63,934 nt of DNA from Candidatus Latescibacterota bacterium. Its GTDB lineage: Bacteria; Latescibacterota; UBA2968; UBA8231. Numbering within the stretch: the first letter of the stretch is position 1; every line of letters begins with the position of its first letter. A model generated the notes under the pieces. The model was not told where the DNA came from. It saw only the letters and a list, made by a program, of their open reading frames with translations, and made no database searches. The stretch lies in NCBI GenBank assembly GCA_022820485.1, contig JAJEFJ010000032.1, forward strand, positions 1 to 63,934. Reading direction: 5' to 3'. Position numbers and translations under genes: made by a program. This document shows positions 55,201-63,934 of this stretch, piece by piece.

Positions 55201-56811
55201 GTCGAGCTGATCTCGCCGCCGCCGCACCACGACATCTACTCGATTGAGGACTTGGCGCAGCTAATCCACGATCTCAAAAATTCAAATGTCGATGCGCGGA
55301 TCAACGTCAAGCTGGTCTCCGAGTTCGGGGTCGGCACGGTTGCCGCGGGGGTGGCCAAGGGCCACTCGGACGTGGTGCTGATTTCGGGCCACGACGGCGG
55401 CACCGGAGCCTCGCCGCAGACTTCGATTAAGCACGCTGGCCTGCCTTGGGAATTAGGGCTGGCCGAGACGCATCAGACGCTGGTGCTCAACGATTTGCGC
55501 AGCCGCATCGTCGTCGAGACCGACGGCCAGCTCAAGACCGGACGCGATGTGGTCGTCGCCGCGTTGCTGGGCGCGGAGGAATTCGGCTTCGCGACCACGG
55601 CGCTGGTGGCGATGGGCTGCATTATGATGCGGGTCTGCCACCTCGACACCTGTCCGGTGGGCGTGGCGACCCAAAACCCGGAGTTGCGCGACAAATTCAC
55701 CGGCAGCCCCGATCACGTGGTCAACTTCCTGCGCTTTGTCGCCGAAGACATGCGCGAGATCATGGCTGCGCTCGGTTTCCGCACCGTCAATGAGATGATT
55801 GGCCGCACCGACCGGCTCGAGCCCAAGAAGGCCATTGCGTTGTGGAAGACGGCCGGCATTGATCTGACGCCGATCTTGCACCAGCCCGAGGTCGGCCCCG
55901 AAGTTGGGCGCTACTGCCAGATCCCGCAGGATCACGGGCTGGACGAGGCGCTCGACAATACCACCTTGCTGGAGCTGTGCAAACCGGCCCTTGAAAGTGG
56001 CGAGCCGGTCGCGGCGGAGTTGCCGATCGAGAATACCAACCGAGTCGTAGGCACCATCCTCGGCAGCGAGGTGACGCGGCGCTACGGCCCCGAGGGCCTG
56101 CCCGAGGACACTATTCGCCTCAAGTTTACAGGTGCCGCTGGCCAGAGCTTTGCCGCCTTTACCCCTAAGGGCCTGACTATGGAAGTCGAAGGCGACGCCA
56201 ACGACTACTTCGGCAAAGGGCTGTCGGGTGCCAAGCTGGCGCTCTATCCGCCCAAAGGCTCTACCTTCGTGCCGTGGGAGAACATCATTTGCGGCAACGT
56301 CGCCTTCTATGGTGCCACCTCCGGCGAAGCCTATATCCACGGCATTGCTGGCGAGCGCTTCTGCGTGCGCAACAGCGGCGTCCGCGCCGTAGTAGAGGGC
56401 GTCGGCGACCACGGCTGCGAGTACATGACCGGCGGGCGGGTCGTGGTGCTGGGCCGCACGGGCCGCAATTTTGGCGCTGGGATGTCGGGCGGCATTGCCT
56501 ATGTGCTCGATGAAGAGGGCGACTTTGCGATCCGCTTCAACGACGAGATGGCCGATATGGGGCCGGTAGAGGATGCCGAAGACATCGCCGAGCTGCGGAC
56601 CATGGTCGAGCGCCACGTGCAGCACACCAACAGCGCACTGGGCCAGCGGGTCTTGGACCAGTGGGACGCGGTGCTGCCTCGGTTCGTCAAGGTCATGCCG
56701 CGCGATTACCGCAAAATGCTCAACGCCTTCAAGCGCGTCGAGGAACGCGGACTGACCGGCGACGAGGCCGCGTTGGTCGCCTTCCGCGAGGCCATGGCCG
56801 AAGCGTCTTGA
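52225..56811 (+). CDS. gltB: Glutamate synthase large subunit (GltB)
   Basis: 1,528 residues from the ATG at 52225 (AAGGGA site; the frame is open to 52135). It makes two glutamates from glutamine and 2-oxoglutarate. The N-terminal amidotransferase nucleophile is Cys22 in SDACGIGF after a 21-residue propeptide. Central and FMN-binding domains follow ([35 protein letters not shown]). Three Cys for the 3Fe-4S cluster are C1132, C1138 and C1143 ([20 protein letters not shown]). The C-terminal GXGXG beta-helix ends the protein. gltD follows after 27 bp. Confidence 0.97.
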   Translation: MTRIPGYPQKQGLYDPARESDACGIGFVVNIKGHKSHKVVRQALEVLEHLKHRGACGCEANTGDGAGMLVQLPHKFFSAICDFELPAPGEYGVGMLFLPPDPAQRQVCEERFARIVEEEGQRILGWRDVPTCNAALGHTAKLREPFQRQIFIGRGEVQGDDALAFERKLYVICKRAENAIRYSGKVADGDFFYPASLSSRTIVYKGMLISDQVVDYFSDLSDERFEAAIALVHSRFSTNTFPSWERAHPYRYIIHNGEINTVRGNGNWMRAREGMLASEHFGDDIDKLFPIIHEDGSDSAKFDNALELLTLGGRSLAHSVMMMIPEPWENHETMSDEKRAFYEYHSCLMEPWDGPASVAFTDGVVVGGMLDRNGFRPSRYYIAKDDILVLSSETGVLSIPPEDVVFKGRLQPGRMLLIDTEEGRIISDEEIKHQIATEHPYRAWLDENLVALEDLPEAEGAPLLENHEEVLHWQQAFGYTFEDLRVFLKPMVQVLKDPVGSMGNDAALAALSERPQLLYNYFKQHFAQVTNPPLDPLREELITSAETKIGPERNLLEPEPASCRQITLQRPILKNDELERLRQVDLFGHKAETIPILFKRADGEAGLAKAMDALCARVDAAIAEGCNLIILSDREADADNVPIPALLAVSGVHHHLVRLETRTRVGLALESGEPREVHHFCLLLGYGAQAINPYMAFESLNDMIRENMLEGYTYAEAEERYIYAAIKGTVKVMAKMGISTIKSYRGAQIFETVGLNQEVVDQYFTWTTTQVKGMGIEDIAREALVRHKAAFPQIPTNGRTLDVGGHYQWRKGGEHHLFNPKTIHLLQRASRSNDYEVYKQYAELINDQSERLATLRSLLEFKGDVEPVPIEEVEPVEEITRRFKSGAMSYGSISKEAHEDLAIAMNRLGGKSNTGEGGEDPARYVIEPNGDSKNSAIKQVASGRFGVTSHYLTQAKELQIKMAQGAKPGEGGELPGPKVYPWIAKVRHSTPGVELISPPPHHDIYSIEDLAQLIHDLKNSNVDARINVKLVSEFGVGTVAAGVAKGHSDVVLISGHDGGTGASPQTSIKHAGLPWELGLAETHQTLVLNDLRSRIVVETDGQLKTGRDVVVAALLGAEEFGFATTALVAMGCIMMRVCHLDTCPVGVATQNPELRDKFTGSPDHVVNFLRFVAEDMREIMAALGFRTVNEMIGRTDRLEPKKAIALWKTAGIDLTPILHQPEVGPEVGRYCQIPQDHGLDEALDNTTLLELCKPALESGEPVAAELPIENTNRVVGTILGSEVTRRYGPEGLPEDTIRLKFTGAAGQSFAAFTPKGLTMEVEGDANDYFGKGLSGAKLALYPPKGSTFVPWENIICGNVAFYGATSGEAYIHGIAGERFCVRNSGVRAVVEGVGDHGCEYMTGGRVVVLGRTGRNFGAGMSGGIAYVLDEEGDFAIRFNDEMADMGPVEDAEDIAELRTMVERHVQHTNSALGQRVLDQWDAVLPRFVKVMPRDYRKMLNAFKRVEERGLTGDEAALVAFREAMAEAS

Positions 56812-56838
56812 GTAGGGTACTGAACAGGAAAAAAATTA

Positions 56839-58332
56839 ATGGGTAAACCCACTGGATTCATCGAGTTTGCACGCGAGTTACCACAAGACCGCGACCCGTT
56901 AGAGCGCGTCGCGGACTGGGACGAGTTTCACGAGCACTTTCCCGACGAGCGCCTGCGCGATCAGGGCGCGCGCTGCATGGACTGCGGCATCCCCTTTTGC
57001 CACTTGGGCGACATCGTCAGTCAGGGCGACAAAGGCTCTGGCTGCCCGATCAACAACCTGATCCCCGAGTGGAACGATTTGGTCTATCGCGGATTGTGGC
57101 AGGAAGCGCTAGAGCGGCTGCACAAGACCAACAACTTCCCGGAGTTCACTGGCCGGGTCTGCCCGGCACCCTGCGAGGGGGCCTGCGTGGTGGGGATCAA
57201 CGCGCCGCCGGTGACGATCAAGAGCGTCGAGTGCGCCATTGTCGATAAGGGCTTTGAGATGGGTTGGGTGGTGCCCGAGCCGCCCGACAAGCGCACCGGC
57301 AAGAAGGTCGCCGTCGTCGGCTCAGGCCCGGCGGGCTTGGCCTGCGCCGCCCAGCTCAATCGCGCTGGCCACTGGGTGACTGTGTACGAGCGGGCCGATC
57401 GCATCGGCGGCCTGCTGATGTACGGGATACCCAACATGAAGCTCGACAAGAAAAAGGTGGTGCAGCGCCGAATTGACCTCATGGAGGCCGAGGGCGTCAA
57501 GTTCGTCACTCGCACTGAGATCGGTGTAGATCTTCCGGCGACCCAGCTAGTGGAGGAAAACGACGCGCTGGTGCTCTGCGGTGGGGCCACCAAGCCCAAC
57601 GATCTGCCGATTGAGGGGCGGGATCTGCAGGGTATTTACTTTGCGATGAACTTTTTGCACGCCAATACCAAGAGCCTGCTCGACTCCAATCACGCGGACG
57701 GCAATTACATCTCGGCCCAGGACAAGCACGTGATCGTCATTGGTGGCGGCGACACCGGCACTGACTGCGTTGGCACGTCGATGCGCCACGAATGCAAGAC
57801 GCTCTCGCAATTCGAGATCATGCCGCGGCCGCCGGACGAGCGCGCGCCCGACAACCCTTGGCCGCAGTGGCCCAACGTCTATAAGCTCGACTACGGCCAA
57901 GAGGAGGCCAAAGCCCGCTTCGGCGACGACCCGCGCACGTATCTGATTATGACTCAGCGGTTTGTCGGCGACGACGAGGGTCACGTCAAGGAGCTACATA
58001 CGGTCAATATCGAGTGGGACAAGGACGAAAACGGTCGCTTCTCGCCCGTGCCAATCGAGGGCACTGAGAAAGTCTGGCCGGCCGACTTGGTGCTGTTGGC
58101 GATGGGGTTTCGCGGGCCAGAGGACGCCATGATCGAACAGCTAGGCATCGAGCGCGATGAGCGCTCCAACGCCCGCGCTGAGTACGAGAAATACGCCACT
58201 AGCGTCGAGGGTGTTTTCGCGGCTGGCGATATGCGGCGCGGCCAGAGCTTGGTTGTGTGGGCGATCAACGAGGGCAGGGGGGCGGCCCGCGAGGTGGATC
58301 GCTATCTGATGGGCAGCACGCAGTTACCTTGA
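56839..58332 (+). CDS. gltD: Glutamate synthase small subunit (GltD)
   Basis: 497 residues. The N-terminal Fe-S domain has [26 protein letters not shown] and [15 protein letters not shown]. The FAD-binding motif [20 protein letters not shown] and the NADPH-binding motif [17 protein letters not shown] follow, and the C-terminus has [19 protein letters not shown]. It passes electrons from NADPH to GltB. It is the last gene of the operon, ending 5 bp from the converging DUF2335 gene. Confidence 0.97.
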   Translation: MGKPTGFIEFARELPQDRDPLERVADWDEFHEHFPDERLRDQGARCMDCGIPFCHLGDIVSQGDKGSGCPINNLIPEWNDLVYRGLWQEALERLHKTNNFPEFTGRVCPAPCEGACVVGINAPPVTIKSVECAIVDKGFEMGWVVPEPPDKRTGKKVAVVGSGPAGLACAAQLNRAGHWVTVYERADRIGGLLMYGIPNMKLDKKKVVQRRIDLMEAEGVKFVTRTEIGVDLPATQLVEENDALVLCGGATKPNDLPIEGRDLQGIYFAMNFLHANTKSLLDSNHADGNYISAQDKHVIVIGGGDTGTDCVGTSMRHECKTLSQFEIMPRPPDERAPDNPWPQWPNVYKLDYGQEEAKARFGDDPRTYLIMTQRFVGDDEGHVKELHTVNIEWDKDENGRFSPVPIEGTEKVWPADLVLLAMGFRGPEDAMIEQLGIERDERSNARAEYEKYATSVEGVFAAGDMRRGQSLVVWAINEGRGAAREVDRYLMGSTQLP

Positions 58333-58337
58333 TTAGG

Positions 58338-58793
58338 TTACTCGCCGTTTTCCCGCTGTACCTTAGTCCTTCCCCAGATAAAAGTCCCGGCCAAGCTAAC
58401 CACCACAGCGGCAATGACTCCGCAGCCTTCCTTGGCGTGGCCCAGTTTGATCGCGTATGCCCCGACGCCGCAAATCACTAGCACAGATAGAAAGGCTAAG
58501 CCGAGTCCGACGAATCGAGCTATAGTACTTCCTTTGAGGTGGTACCTTTCCTGCTGCTGGCGATGGGCCGATTGGGCTTCTCCCATCGCCAAAATGCGCT
58601 CGGGAAAGTTGGGATCGACCTGTTGGTATTCTTGGAGGGTTTGCGGATCGGGGATCGGCCCTTGGAAAAACCGCGCCTCGGCACTGATAAGCTCCTCACG
58701 AGTGCGCGGCGACATCGGCTTGCTAGTAGCAGGACGAGAGGTTAGACCCCGACGGCGGGAGGATTTAGACGGTTTCTTCTTTCGCCGAGCCAT
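58338..58793 (-). CDS. DUF2335-like small membrane protein
   Basis: 151 residues. The N-terminus is strongly basic (MARRKKKPSKSSRRR), then a DUF2335-like segment FFQGPIPDPQTLQEYQQVDP followed by NFPERILAMGEAQSAHRQQ, and two membrane helices (about 95-115, 122-140). DUF2335 proteins are predicted membrane proteins of unknown function found in mobile and defence contexts. It overlaps the small ORF upstream by 29 bp, which indicates coupled translation. Confidence 0.75.
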   Translation of the reverse strand: MARRKKKPSKSSRRRGLTSRPATSKPMSPRTREELISAEARFFQGPIPDPQTLQEYQQVDPNFPERILAMGEAQSAHRQQQERYHLKGSTIARFVGLGLAFLSVLVICGVGAYAIKLGHAKEGCGVIAAVVVSLAGTFIWGRTKVQRENGE

Positions 58794-58965
58794 CCGTCAC
58801 CGTTTGAAAAGCATCCTGTAGATCCCCAAAGACGGCTAGCCAATCGGAGTAAATAGCTTCGGCATCGGAACATTGCGACAGCGCGTTGCGTTTTTCTGTA
58901 GTTAGGAGGCCGGTGAGGTCAAAAAGCGTGGCGAAGCCTAACAGAACATGGTGGAGGAATTTCAT
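58765..58965 (-). CDS. Small hypothetical protein coupled to the DUF2335 gene
   Basis: 66 residues; AGGAG lies about 11 nt before the ATG and a promoter further upstream. Sequence MKFLHHVLLGFATLFDLTGL then helical acidic segments. Not clearly a signal peptide, and no family recognised. The 29-bp overlap with the next gene and its own promoter support it as a real gene. Confidence 0.5.
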   Translation of the reverse strand: MKFLHHVLLGFATLFDLTGLLTTEKRNALSQCSDAEAIYSDWLAVFGDLQDAFQTVTDGSAKEETV

Positions 58966-58981
58966 GGGGAGATGGCTCCTG

Positions 58982-59031
58982 TTGAACAGGGTTCAATGGT
59001 CCAAAAATACAAGTTCCAATAGCCAAGTCAA
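58982..59031 (-). promoter_or_regulatory. Promoter with dyad at the start site for the 66-aa/DUF2335 pair
   Basis: On the minus strand TTGACT (59031-59026), 16-bp spacer, TATTTT (59009-59004). A palindrome TTGAAC-AGG-GTTCAA (58982-58996) covers the expected start of transcription and could be an operator. Confidence 0.5.
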
Positions 59032-59104
59032 GCACCACACATGACCATTACCGCGTAGTGGCGGGGCATCTTTTGCTAGGCTTCGCTATTTCTTGGTGCT
59101 TCCG

Positions 59105-60100
59105 CTACATAATTCCCGAGTGCATCAGCGTTTTGAAGGTTATGGCGAAGCCAACGACGATGATGACCACTGCACTGGCAATGGGCAGCCGCTGAATCCA
59201 GCGGCCGTCGCCCGAGAAGCGCTCCACGAGCGGGCGCGCCTTGACGATGAGCACGCCGATGGCGATGAGGACTGCGGCCAGCCCGACGCTGAAAGCCACT
59301 AAAAGCAGCAAGCCAAAGGCAATGCGATGCAAAGCCACGGCCAGCAACAGGATCACCAAAGCCCCTGGACAGGGCACGATACCACCGGAAATCCCCAGCG
59401 TTAGTAAACTGCCGAGCGTTACTTTGCTGGGAATCGCATGGCTATGGCCGTGGTGCTCTTCATGGCCGTGATCGTGGTGTCCGTGGTGATGTTCCTCATG
59501 CGAGTGATCGCGTCCGTGGTGATGTTCCCCATGCGAGTGATCGTGGTGGTGCTCTTCTTCGTGGGTGTGATCGTGGTGGTGCTCTGCATGGCTGTGGCTG
59601 TGTCCGTAGCCTCGCCTCCTGAGATGATTGACTAAAAGCCATGTGCCTAGGCCTATAATCAGGAGACCAGACGCCGTGCCGAGATAGGGGAAAATTTGTT
59701 CGGGAAGGACGTACTGGGAGGCAAAGAGCGCCACCAAGCCCAACAGGATGACGCTCATGGTATGCGTGAAGGTGACTACTCCCCCGAGAAAAAAGGCATT
59801 GCTCACTGTGCCGCGCGAGCCGACGAGATAGGCGGCGACGATCGTCTTGCCGTGACCCGGCTCTAGGCCGTGGGCTGCGCCGAGAAAAAGGGCCAACGCT
59901 AACGCCCCTGCGATCAGACCCAAGCTCAGCTCTTCAGAGCGGAGCATATCGCTGAGGGCGTCCGTTTCCCCGTCTTCAGCAGCTACCGCCCCGAGGGGTA
60001 GCCGTCCCGCTTCGCCGATCTCATCCCCCCAAGCCGAAGCTGCAATCGCCATCGCTGCTAGTACTAGTAGTATTGGCTGTATCGCTCGTTTTGCGAACAT
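59105..60100 (-). CDS. NicO/RcnA-family nickel/cobalt exporter with long His-rich loop
   Basis: 331 residues from the ATG at 60100 (GGAG 8 nt upstream; the frame is open to 60139). A signal peptide or first helix is followed by a NicO membrane domain of about six helices, with the metal-site motif HGLEPGHGKT (77-86) and the FTHT motif (about 111). Between helices 3 and 4 a loop at about 167-221 contains 29 His in 55 residues, mixed with Asp and Glu. The second half has the conserved GGIVPCPGALVILL. The family exports Ni2+ or Co2+; the loop probably buffers or senses metal. Confidence 0.9.
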   Translation of the reverse strand: MFAKRAIQPILLVLAAMAIAASAWGDEIGEAGRLPLGAVAAEDGETDALSDMLRSEELSLGLIAGALALALFLGAAHGLEPGHGKTIVAAYLVGSRGTVSNAFFLGGVVTFTHTMSVILLGLVALFASQYVLPEQIFPYLGTASGLLIIGLGTWLLVNHLRRRGYGHSHSHAEHHHDHTHEEEHHHDHSHGEHHHGRDHSHEEHHHGHHDHGHEEHHGHSHAIPSKVTLGSLLTLGISGGIVPCPGALVILLLAVALHRIAFGLLLLVAFSVGLAAVLIAIGVLIVKARPLVERFSGDGRWIQRLPIASAVVIIVVGFAITFKTLMHSGIM

Positions 60101-60264
60101 GGTTTTTCTCCACGGTAGCATTTGCAGCACTTCCTGCACAGGTCTTACTTGGGGTTATGGCAATGGAAGAACCTCAGACTCGAAATGGTGAATAACGTCT
60201 GCTATGTCTTGGGATATTGGGAATCGTGGTTGCACAAGGTTGGAGGCGACAGTGGATGGGACCG

Positions 60265-60293
60265 AATAAACGGCGTTTCTGATGGTGGGTCAA
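60265..60293 (-). promoter_or_regulatory. Possible promoter of the NicO gene
   Basis: On the minus strand TTGACC (60293-60288), a 17-bp spacer and TTTATT (60270-60265), leaving a leader of about 160 nt. I saw no recognisable metal or cobalamin riboswitch in that leader (60101-60258). Confidence 0.35.
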
Positions 60294-60352
60294 GCAGCGC
60301 TCGATCCTTGAATTCTGCGCACTAGATTCCTTTCGTTGACATCATTCTCTGA

Positions 60353-60565
60353 GAAATATACTCTTCCTTCCAGGACAATTGCGGTCCGACCCTACCTGCC
60401 GGGCGCTTCCTGCTGGCACACGCCATGTATTTGGCGCGCGAGCGCGGCTATCGCCACGGGGCCATCAGCACCGCTTTTGACAACGACCGCGCCTTCTTGT
60501 TCTATACCAACTACGGGTTCCGGGTCGTCAATTGGACCTACGAATTCGCGCGGGAGCTCTCGTGA
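60353..60565 (+). pseudogene. C-terminal remnant of a GNAT acetyltransferase
   Basis: After an in-frame stop at 60350-60352 the frame reads LLAHAMYLARERGYRHGAIS then TAFDNDRAFLFYTNYGFRVV and NWTYEFARELS before a stop. This is the end of a GNAT fold: the helix after the acetyl-CoA loop, then the strand and the N-x-R-A-x-x-x-Y-x-x-x-G-F motif. The N-terminal two thirds, including the pyrophosphate loop, are missing, and no good start codon exists. It is the only coding trace in the 495-bp gap between the NicO and amidohydrolase genes. Confidence 0.55.
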
Positions 60566-60595
60566 CCTCCGACCACGACTGCCAAGGTGCTGCCC

Positions 60596-61744
60596 ATGAT
60601 CATTGACTCTCACGCCTACTGCTTCCCCCCCGCCGACTCTCCCGCCGGACATCCGACCGCTGCCGATCACTTGCGCTGGGTTCAGGGTGGTCAGGCATCT
60701 CACCACCAGCCCGCTTGGCGCATCAGCGACCGCGCACCGGCCTCTTCCGATGTGCTGGCAGCGCCCGGTGGGGCCATGGACTTCGACAACTTGCCCGACG
60801 TCAACTTCCGCGTTGACCACGACAAGGGCCGGGTGGTGTGGACGATTGACGGCGAGGATTTCACCAAGCAGTTCTATCCGCCCGATTTGCCCCATTTGGA
60901 ATACACGCCTCACAACTTGCTGGCCGAGATGGACTACGCTGGCGTCGATAAAGTCCTGTTGCACGTCGATGCCATGTTGGGCCGCGACCCCGCGTTCCAG
61001 GCGGAGTCGGTCGCCGTCGATCCAGAGCGCATTTATTCGATGGCTCCCGTCGATGAGTGGCGCTTGGCTGGCGAACTTGATGCCGTCATCGCCGAGACTG
61101 TCGCTGCCGTTGAGCAGCACGGCCTGCACGCCATCAAGTTCAACCCACCCCACGCCTATTACTATCGCTCCGATCCGTGGGATGGGGAGCACTTGCGTCC
61201 GTTTTGGGAGGCGGTAGCCGCGCTCGGCGTGCCTGTGTTCTTTACGCTCGGCACCGGGCCGGGCGAAGCGTCGGTGTTGCAGACCGTGGAGAGCCAGCGG
61301 CGCGGCTACCTAGCAGAACTCGACATCTTGATGCGCTGGATGGAGCGCTACCCGGATGTGCTATGCAGCCTCACGCATGGCTTCCCGTGGCGTCTCTTCC
61401 TCGACGACGATCCCGCCGCCGCCCCGAGTCGGATTGATCTGCCCGACGAGATATGGGCTCCCTTTGCCAATCCGAATTTGAGCATAGAGGTCTGCTTCCC
61501 GGTGCGCCTCGGCGACTTGTTCGACTATCCGTACCGCGAACTGCGGCCGACGCTTGAGCAGATGGTCGAGCGCATTGGTGCCGAGCGGCTACTGTGGGGT
61601 ACGGACATGCCCTTCCAGAACCGTTTTTGCACCTATCGCCAGTCGCGCCGCTGGATTGAGGACTACTGCGAGTTCCTCTCTGCCGAGGATCTGGCGGCGA
61701 TCATGGGCGGGACTTGCGCGCGCGTGCTCAGCCTCAAAGTCTGA
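60596..61744 (+). CDS. Amidohydrolase_2-family metal-dependent hydrolase
   Basis: 382 residues from the ATG at 60596 (AAGG 8 nt upstream). TIM-barrel amidohydrolase features are MIIDSHAYCFPP at the N-terminus, HAIKFNPPHAYYY, SLTHGFPWRLF and RLLWGTDMPFQNR near the C-terminus (the usual metal Asp). The N-terminal metal motif is D-x-H-x-Y-C rather than the common D-x-H-x-H, so one ligand differs. The family includes decarboxylases and lactone or amide hydrolases. It lies 14 bp before an oxidoreductase gene, suggesting a two-step catabolic pair. Confidence 0.82.
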   Translation: MIIDSHAYCFPPADSPAGHPTAADHLRWVQGGQASHHQPAWRISDRAPASSDVLAAPGGAMDFDNLPDVNFRVDHDKGRVVWTIDGEDFTKQFYPPDLPHLEYTPHNLLAEMDYAGVDKVLLHVDAMLGRDPAFQAESVAVDPERIYSMAPVDEWRLAGELDAVIAETVAAVEQHGLHAIKFNPPHAYYYRSDPWDGEHLRPFWEAVAALGVPVFFTLGTGPGEASVLQTVESQRRGYLAELDILMRWMERYPDVLCSLTHGFPWRLFLDDDPAAAPSRIDLPDEIWAPFANPNLSIEVCFPVRLGDLFDYPYRELRPTLEQMVERIGAERLLWGTDMPFQNRFCTYRQSRRWIEDYCEFLSAEDLAAIMGGTCARVLSLKV

Positions 61745-61758
61745 TAGGAGGAATTACT

Positions 61759-62835
61759 ATGACAGGAGAAACGAGATACCGTGCAGCGATCGTGGGATTG
61801 GGTTTTATCGGGGGTGCAGATCAGGTCTCGGGCGACGCCCTCGGCCAGCTAGTCGAGGACCTCGACGGCACGCACGTGGGAGCACTGCGCAATCACGACC
61901 GAGTTGATTTAGTCGCCGGTAGCAGTCGAGACGATGGGCGGCGCGAGCGCTTCCACGCGCGCTACGGCGTGTCCGCGTTTGCCGACTGGCGCGAGATGTT
62001 CCGTGCAGCCGCGCCCCTCGACATCGTCTCGATCGCCACGTACACCCCCGTTCACGCTGAGATCACCCAAGCGGCAGTAGAAGTCGGTGCCCGCGCCATC
62101 TACTGCGAAAAGCCCATTGCGGCGACGGTCGCCGAGGCCGAGGGCATGCTGTCCGTCTGCAATGAGGCCAATGCTCTGCTCGTCATCAACCACAACCTGC
62201 GCTTCCATCCCGGCTACCGGGGGCTGCGCGACCGCATCGCCGCTGGTGCGCTCGGCACGTTGACTTCGGCCTCGCTCCAGTGGACCTCTGGCCGCCTCGG
62301 CAATGTCGGCACGCACATGATCGACGCCGTGCAGATGGTCACTGGCCTGCCAGTGACCGCGGTCTCCGGCACTCTCGATCTGTCGGGGAAACTCGACTGT
62401 CGCGGCGACGACTTCACCGATCCCGGCGGCTGGGGCTTGCTGCGACTCGGACGCGATTTGCCTGTGGTCGATGGTGCGCCGCAGGGCGACTTGATTTGTA
62501 CGGTTGACGCCGCTGACTACGGCACTGCGCCGCCGCGCCACCGCTTCCACGGCACCGAGGGCTACGCCATCTGCCGCAACCGCGACATTGAGATCGTGCG
62601 CGGTGACGACCGCGAGTACTTGCCCGACGACTCTCCTGACAGCGGCATGGACCGGGCCGTGGCCGAGATCGTCAATTGGCTCGACGGGGAGGGGCCGTTC
62701 TCCTATGATGTGAGGGAAGCCGTGCGTACCCTAGAGGCGATCATTGCCTTTCACGCCTCCCATCGCGCTGGCGGTGCTTGGGTCGAGTTGCCTCTGCGCG
62801 GCGACGACCGCGATATAATTCTGCACAGCGGCTGA
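61759..62835 (+). CDS. Gfo/Idh/MocA-family oxidoreductase
   Basis: 358 residues from the ATG at 61759, with AGGAGG 8 nt upstream. The N-terminal Rossmann fold begins AAIVGLGFIGGADQ; the family's E-K-P motif is in YCEKPIAATVAEAE (about 115), and LVINHNLRFHPGYRGLRD follows. The likely catalytic region is GNVGTHMIDAVQMVTG (Asp and His). These enzymes oxidise or reduce sugars, inositols or related polyols with NAD(P). It probably acts with the amidohydrolase encoded just before it; the substrate is unknown. Confidence 0.9.
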   Translation: MTGETRYRAAIVGLGFIGGADQVSGDALGQLVEDLDGTHVGALRNHDRVDLVAGSSRDDGRRERFHARYGVSAFADWREMFRAAAPLDIVSIATYTPVHAEITQAAVEVGARAIYCEKPIAATVAEAEGMLSVCNEANALLVINHNLRFHPGYRGLRDRIAAGALGTLTSASLQWTSGRLGNVGTHMIDAVQMVTGLPVTAVSGTLDLSGKLDCRGDDFTDPGGWGLLRLGRDLPVVDGAPQGDLICTVDAADYGTAPPRHRFHGTEGYAICRNRDIEIVRGDDREYLPDDSPDSGMDRAVAEIVNWLDGEGPFSYDVREAVRTLEAIIAFHASHRAGGAWVELPLRGDDRDIILHSG

Positions 62836-62840
62836 ACTGC

Positions 62841-63614
62841 TCACCCCTTCGGCACCACGAGGGCGCGGTCGCCGTAGGGGATTGAATCCATTTCAGTGTC
62901 GTAGATCCGCTCGAGGAAGTCGCGGTCCCACGGCCGCTCGGCCGCTGACAGCCGCTCCACTGCACCATCCTTGAGGAAAATGAAGTGATCCCCATACAGG
63001 AAGGCGCTGTTGGGGTCGTGCAGGACGGCGAGGACGGTGAGATCGGCATCGACCAACTCGCGGATTAGGCGCAGCAGATGCGCTTGGTTGAGGAAGTCGA
63101 GGTGCGAGCTTGGCTCGTCGAGGAGAATGAGGCGGGGTTGCTGGGCTAGAACTCGGGCGATGCGGACGAGTTGTTGTTCCCCCCCCGATAGCTCGGTATA
63201 GGGGCGCTCTTTCAGGTGGATAACGCCGACCCGCTCCAGCGCTGCGCTGCCGATCTCCACGTCTTCCTCCTTGGGAACGTAAGAGACGTAGCTGGCGCGG
63301 CCAGTCAGGACTACGTCCTGCACGGAGAAAGGGAAAACCGGCCGGTGGTGCTGGGGCAGGTAGCCGAGGACGCGGGCCCGCCGCCGGGACGAGAAGGAGC
63401 GGAGCTCCTCTCCCATGATATGCACGTTGCCGCGCTCAAAGTCGAGGAAACCGCCTAAGATGCGCATGAGCGTTGACTTCCCGCTGCCATTTTTGCCGAG
63501 TAGAACGGTGAACTGCCCCGCCGGGATCTCCAGCGAGATCTCGTTGAGAATCGATCTCTCTTCGTAGGCAAAGGAGAGATTCTCTACTTGGATCGCTGGT
63601 GCTAAGTCTCCCAT
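62841..63614 (-). CDS. ABC transporter ATP-binding protein, iron-siderophore/B12 type
   Basis: 257 residues with Walker A LLGKNGSGKST (about 35-45), signature ELSGGEQQLVRIARVLAQQP and Walker B LILLDEPSSHLDFLNQ. The subtype (FecE/BtuD/FepC) is suggested by YLPQHH and by the partner permease. It energises uptake of iron chelates, heme or cobalamin through the inner membrane. It overlaps the permease gene by 13 bp. The substrate-binding protein and outer-membrane receptor, if present, lie outside the window. Confidence 0.92.
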   Translation of the reverse strand: MGDLAPAIQVENLSFAYEERSILNEISLEIPAGQFTVLLGKNGSGKSTLMRILGGFLDFERGNVHIMGEELRSFSSRRRARVLGYLPQHHRPVFPFSVQDVVLTGRASYVSYVPKEEDVEIGSAALERVGVIHLKERPYTELSGGEQQLVRIARVLAQQPRLILLDEPSSHLDFLNQAHLLRLIRELVDADLTVLAVLHDPNSAFLYGDHFIFLKDGAVERLSAAERPWDRDFLERIYDTEMDSIPYGDRALVVPKG

Positions 63615-63934
63615 CCGATCTGCGCCTTTTTGAGGAGGAAGATGAAGAACGGCCCGCCGAGCAGGGTGGTGAAGACCCCGACCGGAATTTCAAAGGAGGC
63701 CAACGTGCGCGAGCAGGTATCGACCAGCAGCAGAAAGGCCCCGCCAAAGGCAAAGGAGGCCGGCAGGGTGTGGCGGTTGTCCGGCCCCAGCATCATGCGC
63801 ACCATGTGCGGCACGGCGAGGCCAATCATGCCGATGACGCCGGCCACGGCAATCGCCGCTGAAGCGGCCAAGGTTGCCGGAATGAGAATCAGCACCCGCT
63901 CCCGCTCTGGGTTTAGGCCGACCGCGCGCGCTTC
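63602..63934 (-). CDS. FecCD-family ABC transporter permease, 5' end beyond the window
   Basis: The last 110 residues are visible; the frame stays open to the window edge. It reads EARAVGLNPERERVLI, AVAGVIGMIGLAVPHMVRMM, and GGAFLLLVDTCSRTL followed by EIPVGVFTTLLGGPFFIFLL. These are the standard C-terminal membrane helices and the ATPase-coupling loop (G-L-x-x-P-H-x-x-R) of FecCD/BtuC permeases. It is the membrane partner of the ATP-binding protein that follows. Confidence 0.95.
   Translation of the reverse strand, partial: EARAVGLNPERERVLILIPATLAASAAIAVAGVIGMIGLAVPHMVRMMLGPDNRHTLPASFAFGGAFLLLVDTCSRTLASFEIPVGVFTTLLGGPFFIFLLKKAQIGWET

Noticed and set aside
55453..56625. 390-codon minus frame inside gltB
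   Set aside because: Same reason; the gltB frame carries the Fe-S and GXGXG motifs.

Overview
The window is about 64 kb of bacterial DNA, mostly around 55-62 % GC, with clear Shine-Dalgarno sites and several good TTGACA/TATAAT-type promoters. Secreted proteins ending in FlgD/T9SS-like C-terminal domains, ASPIC/UnbV-FG-GAP proteins, DUF6785 membrane proteins, MetE-like, amidohydrolase_2 and Gfo/Idh/MocA enzymes together suggest a Gram-negative of the FCB group, perhaps a Latescibacterota-like lineage. No rRNA or marker gene here settles that, so the assignment is inference.

Layout. 1-0.6 kb: 3' end of a MORN-repeat gene. 0.6-11.5 kb (minus): an export cluster made of a PpiC-type lipoprotein foldase, three related large secreted proteins ending in TPNGDG-type Ig-like domains, a large secreted protein of unknown family and a small lipoprotein. 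11.5-18.7 kb (minus): secreted CBM9-like protein, lipoprotein, DUF6785 transporter-like protein, CRTAC1-type beta-propeller, MetE-like enzyme. 18.7-22.3 kb: AAA-ATPase/DUF1703 gene between short direct repeats, BrnTA toxin-antitoxin, a collagen-like lipoprotein and a noncoding stretch with a strongly structured RNA candidate. 22.3-27.6 kb: nucleotidyltransferase and UvrA, then a glutaminyl cyclotransferase/MoaB pair on minus.

27.7-40.8 kb is a defence island on plus: hsdM, an unknown gene, a HigBA-like module, an orphan DUF433 gene, an AT-rich ABC-ATPase fused to a DUF4435/TOPRIM-like domain (resembling a fused PARIS AriA-AriB), hsdS, a Schlafen/AlbA_2 gene, a DUF1828 gene and hsdR. Both hsdS and hsdR carry a frameshift, so as written the type I system is broken, or the sequence has indel errors.

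40.9-46.9 kb: secreted barrel-like protein, heparinase-like lyase with a C-terminal sorting-type domain, YtoQ, a small helical protein, a CocE/NonD hydrolase. 47-58.3 kb is core metabolism: citrate synthase, HPF, the three-gene proton-translocating transhydrogenase pntAA-pntAB-pntB, an Lrp/AsnC regulator divergent from gltBD. The transhydrogenase makes the NADPH that GltBD consumes, and citrate synthase feeds the 2-oxoglutarate branch, so the grouping is functionally coherent. 58.3-63.9 kb: DUF2335 protein, a His-rich NicO nickel/cobalt exporter, a GNAT remnant, amidohydrolase plus Gfo/Idh/MocA oxidoreductase, and the start of a FecCD/FecE-type ABC transporter running off the right edge.

The best leads for something new are the ABC-ATPase/DUF4435 gene nested in the hsd operon, the structured minus-strand RNA near 22.0 kb with its own promoter, the exported TPNGDG cluster, and the extreme Shine-Dalgarno/two-codon ORF/terminator leader at 12.6 kb.
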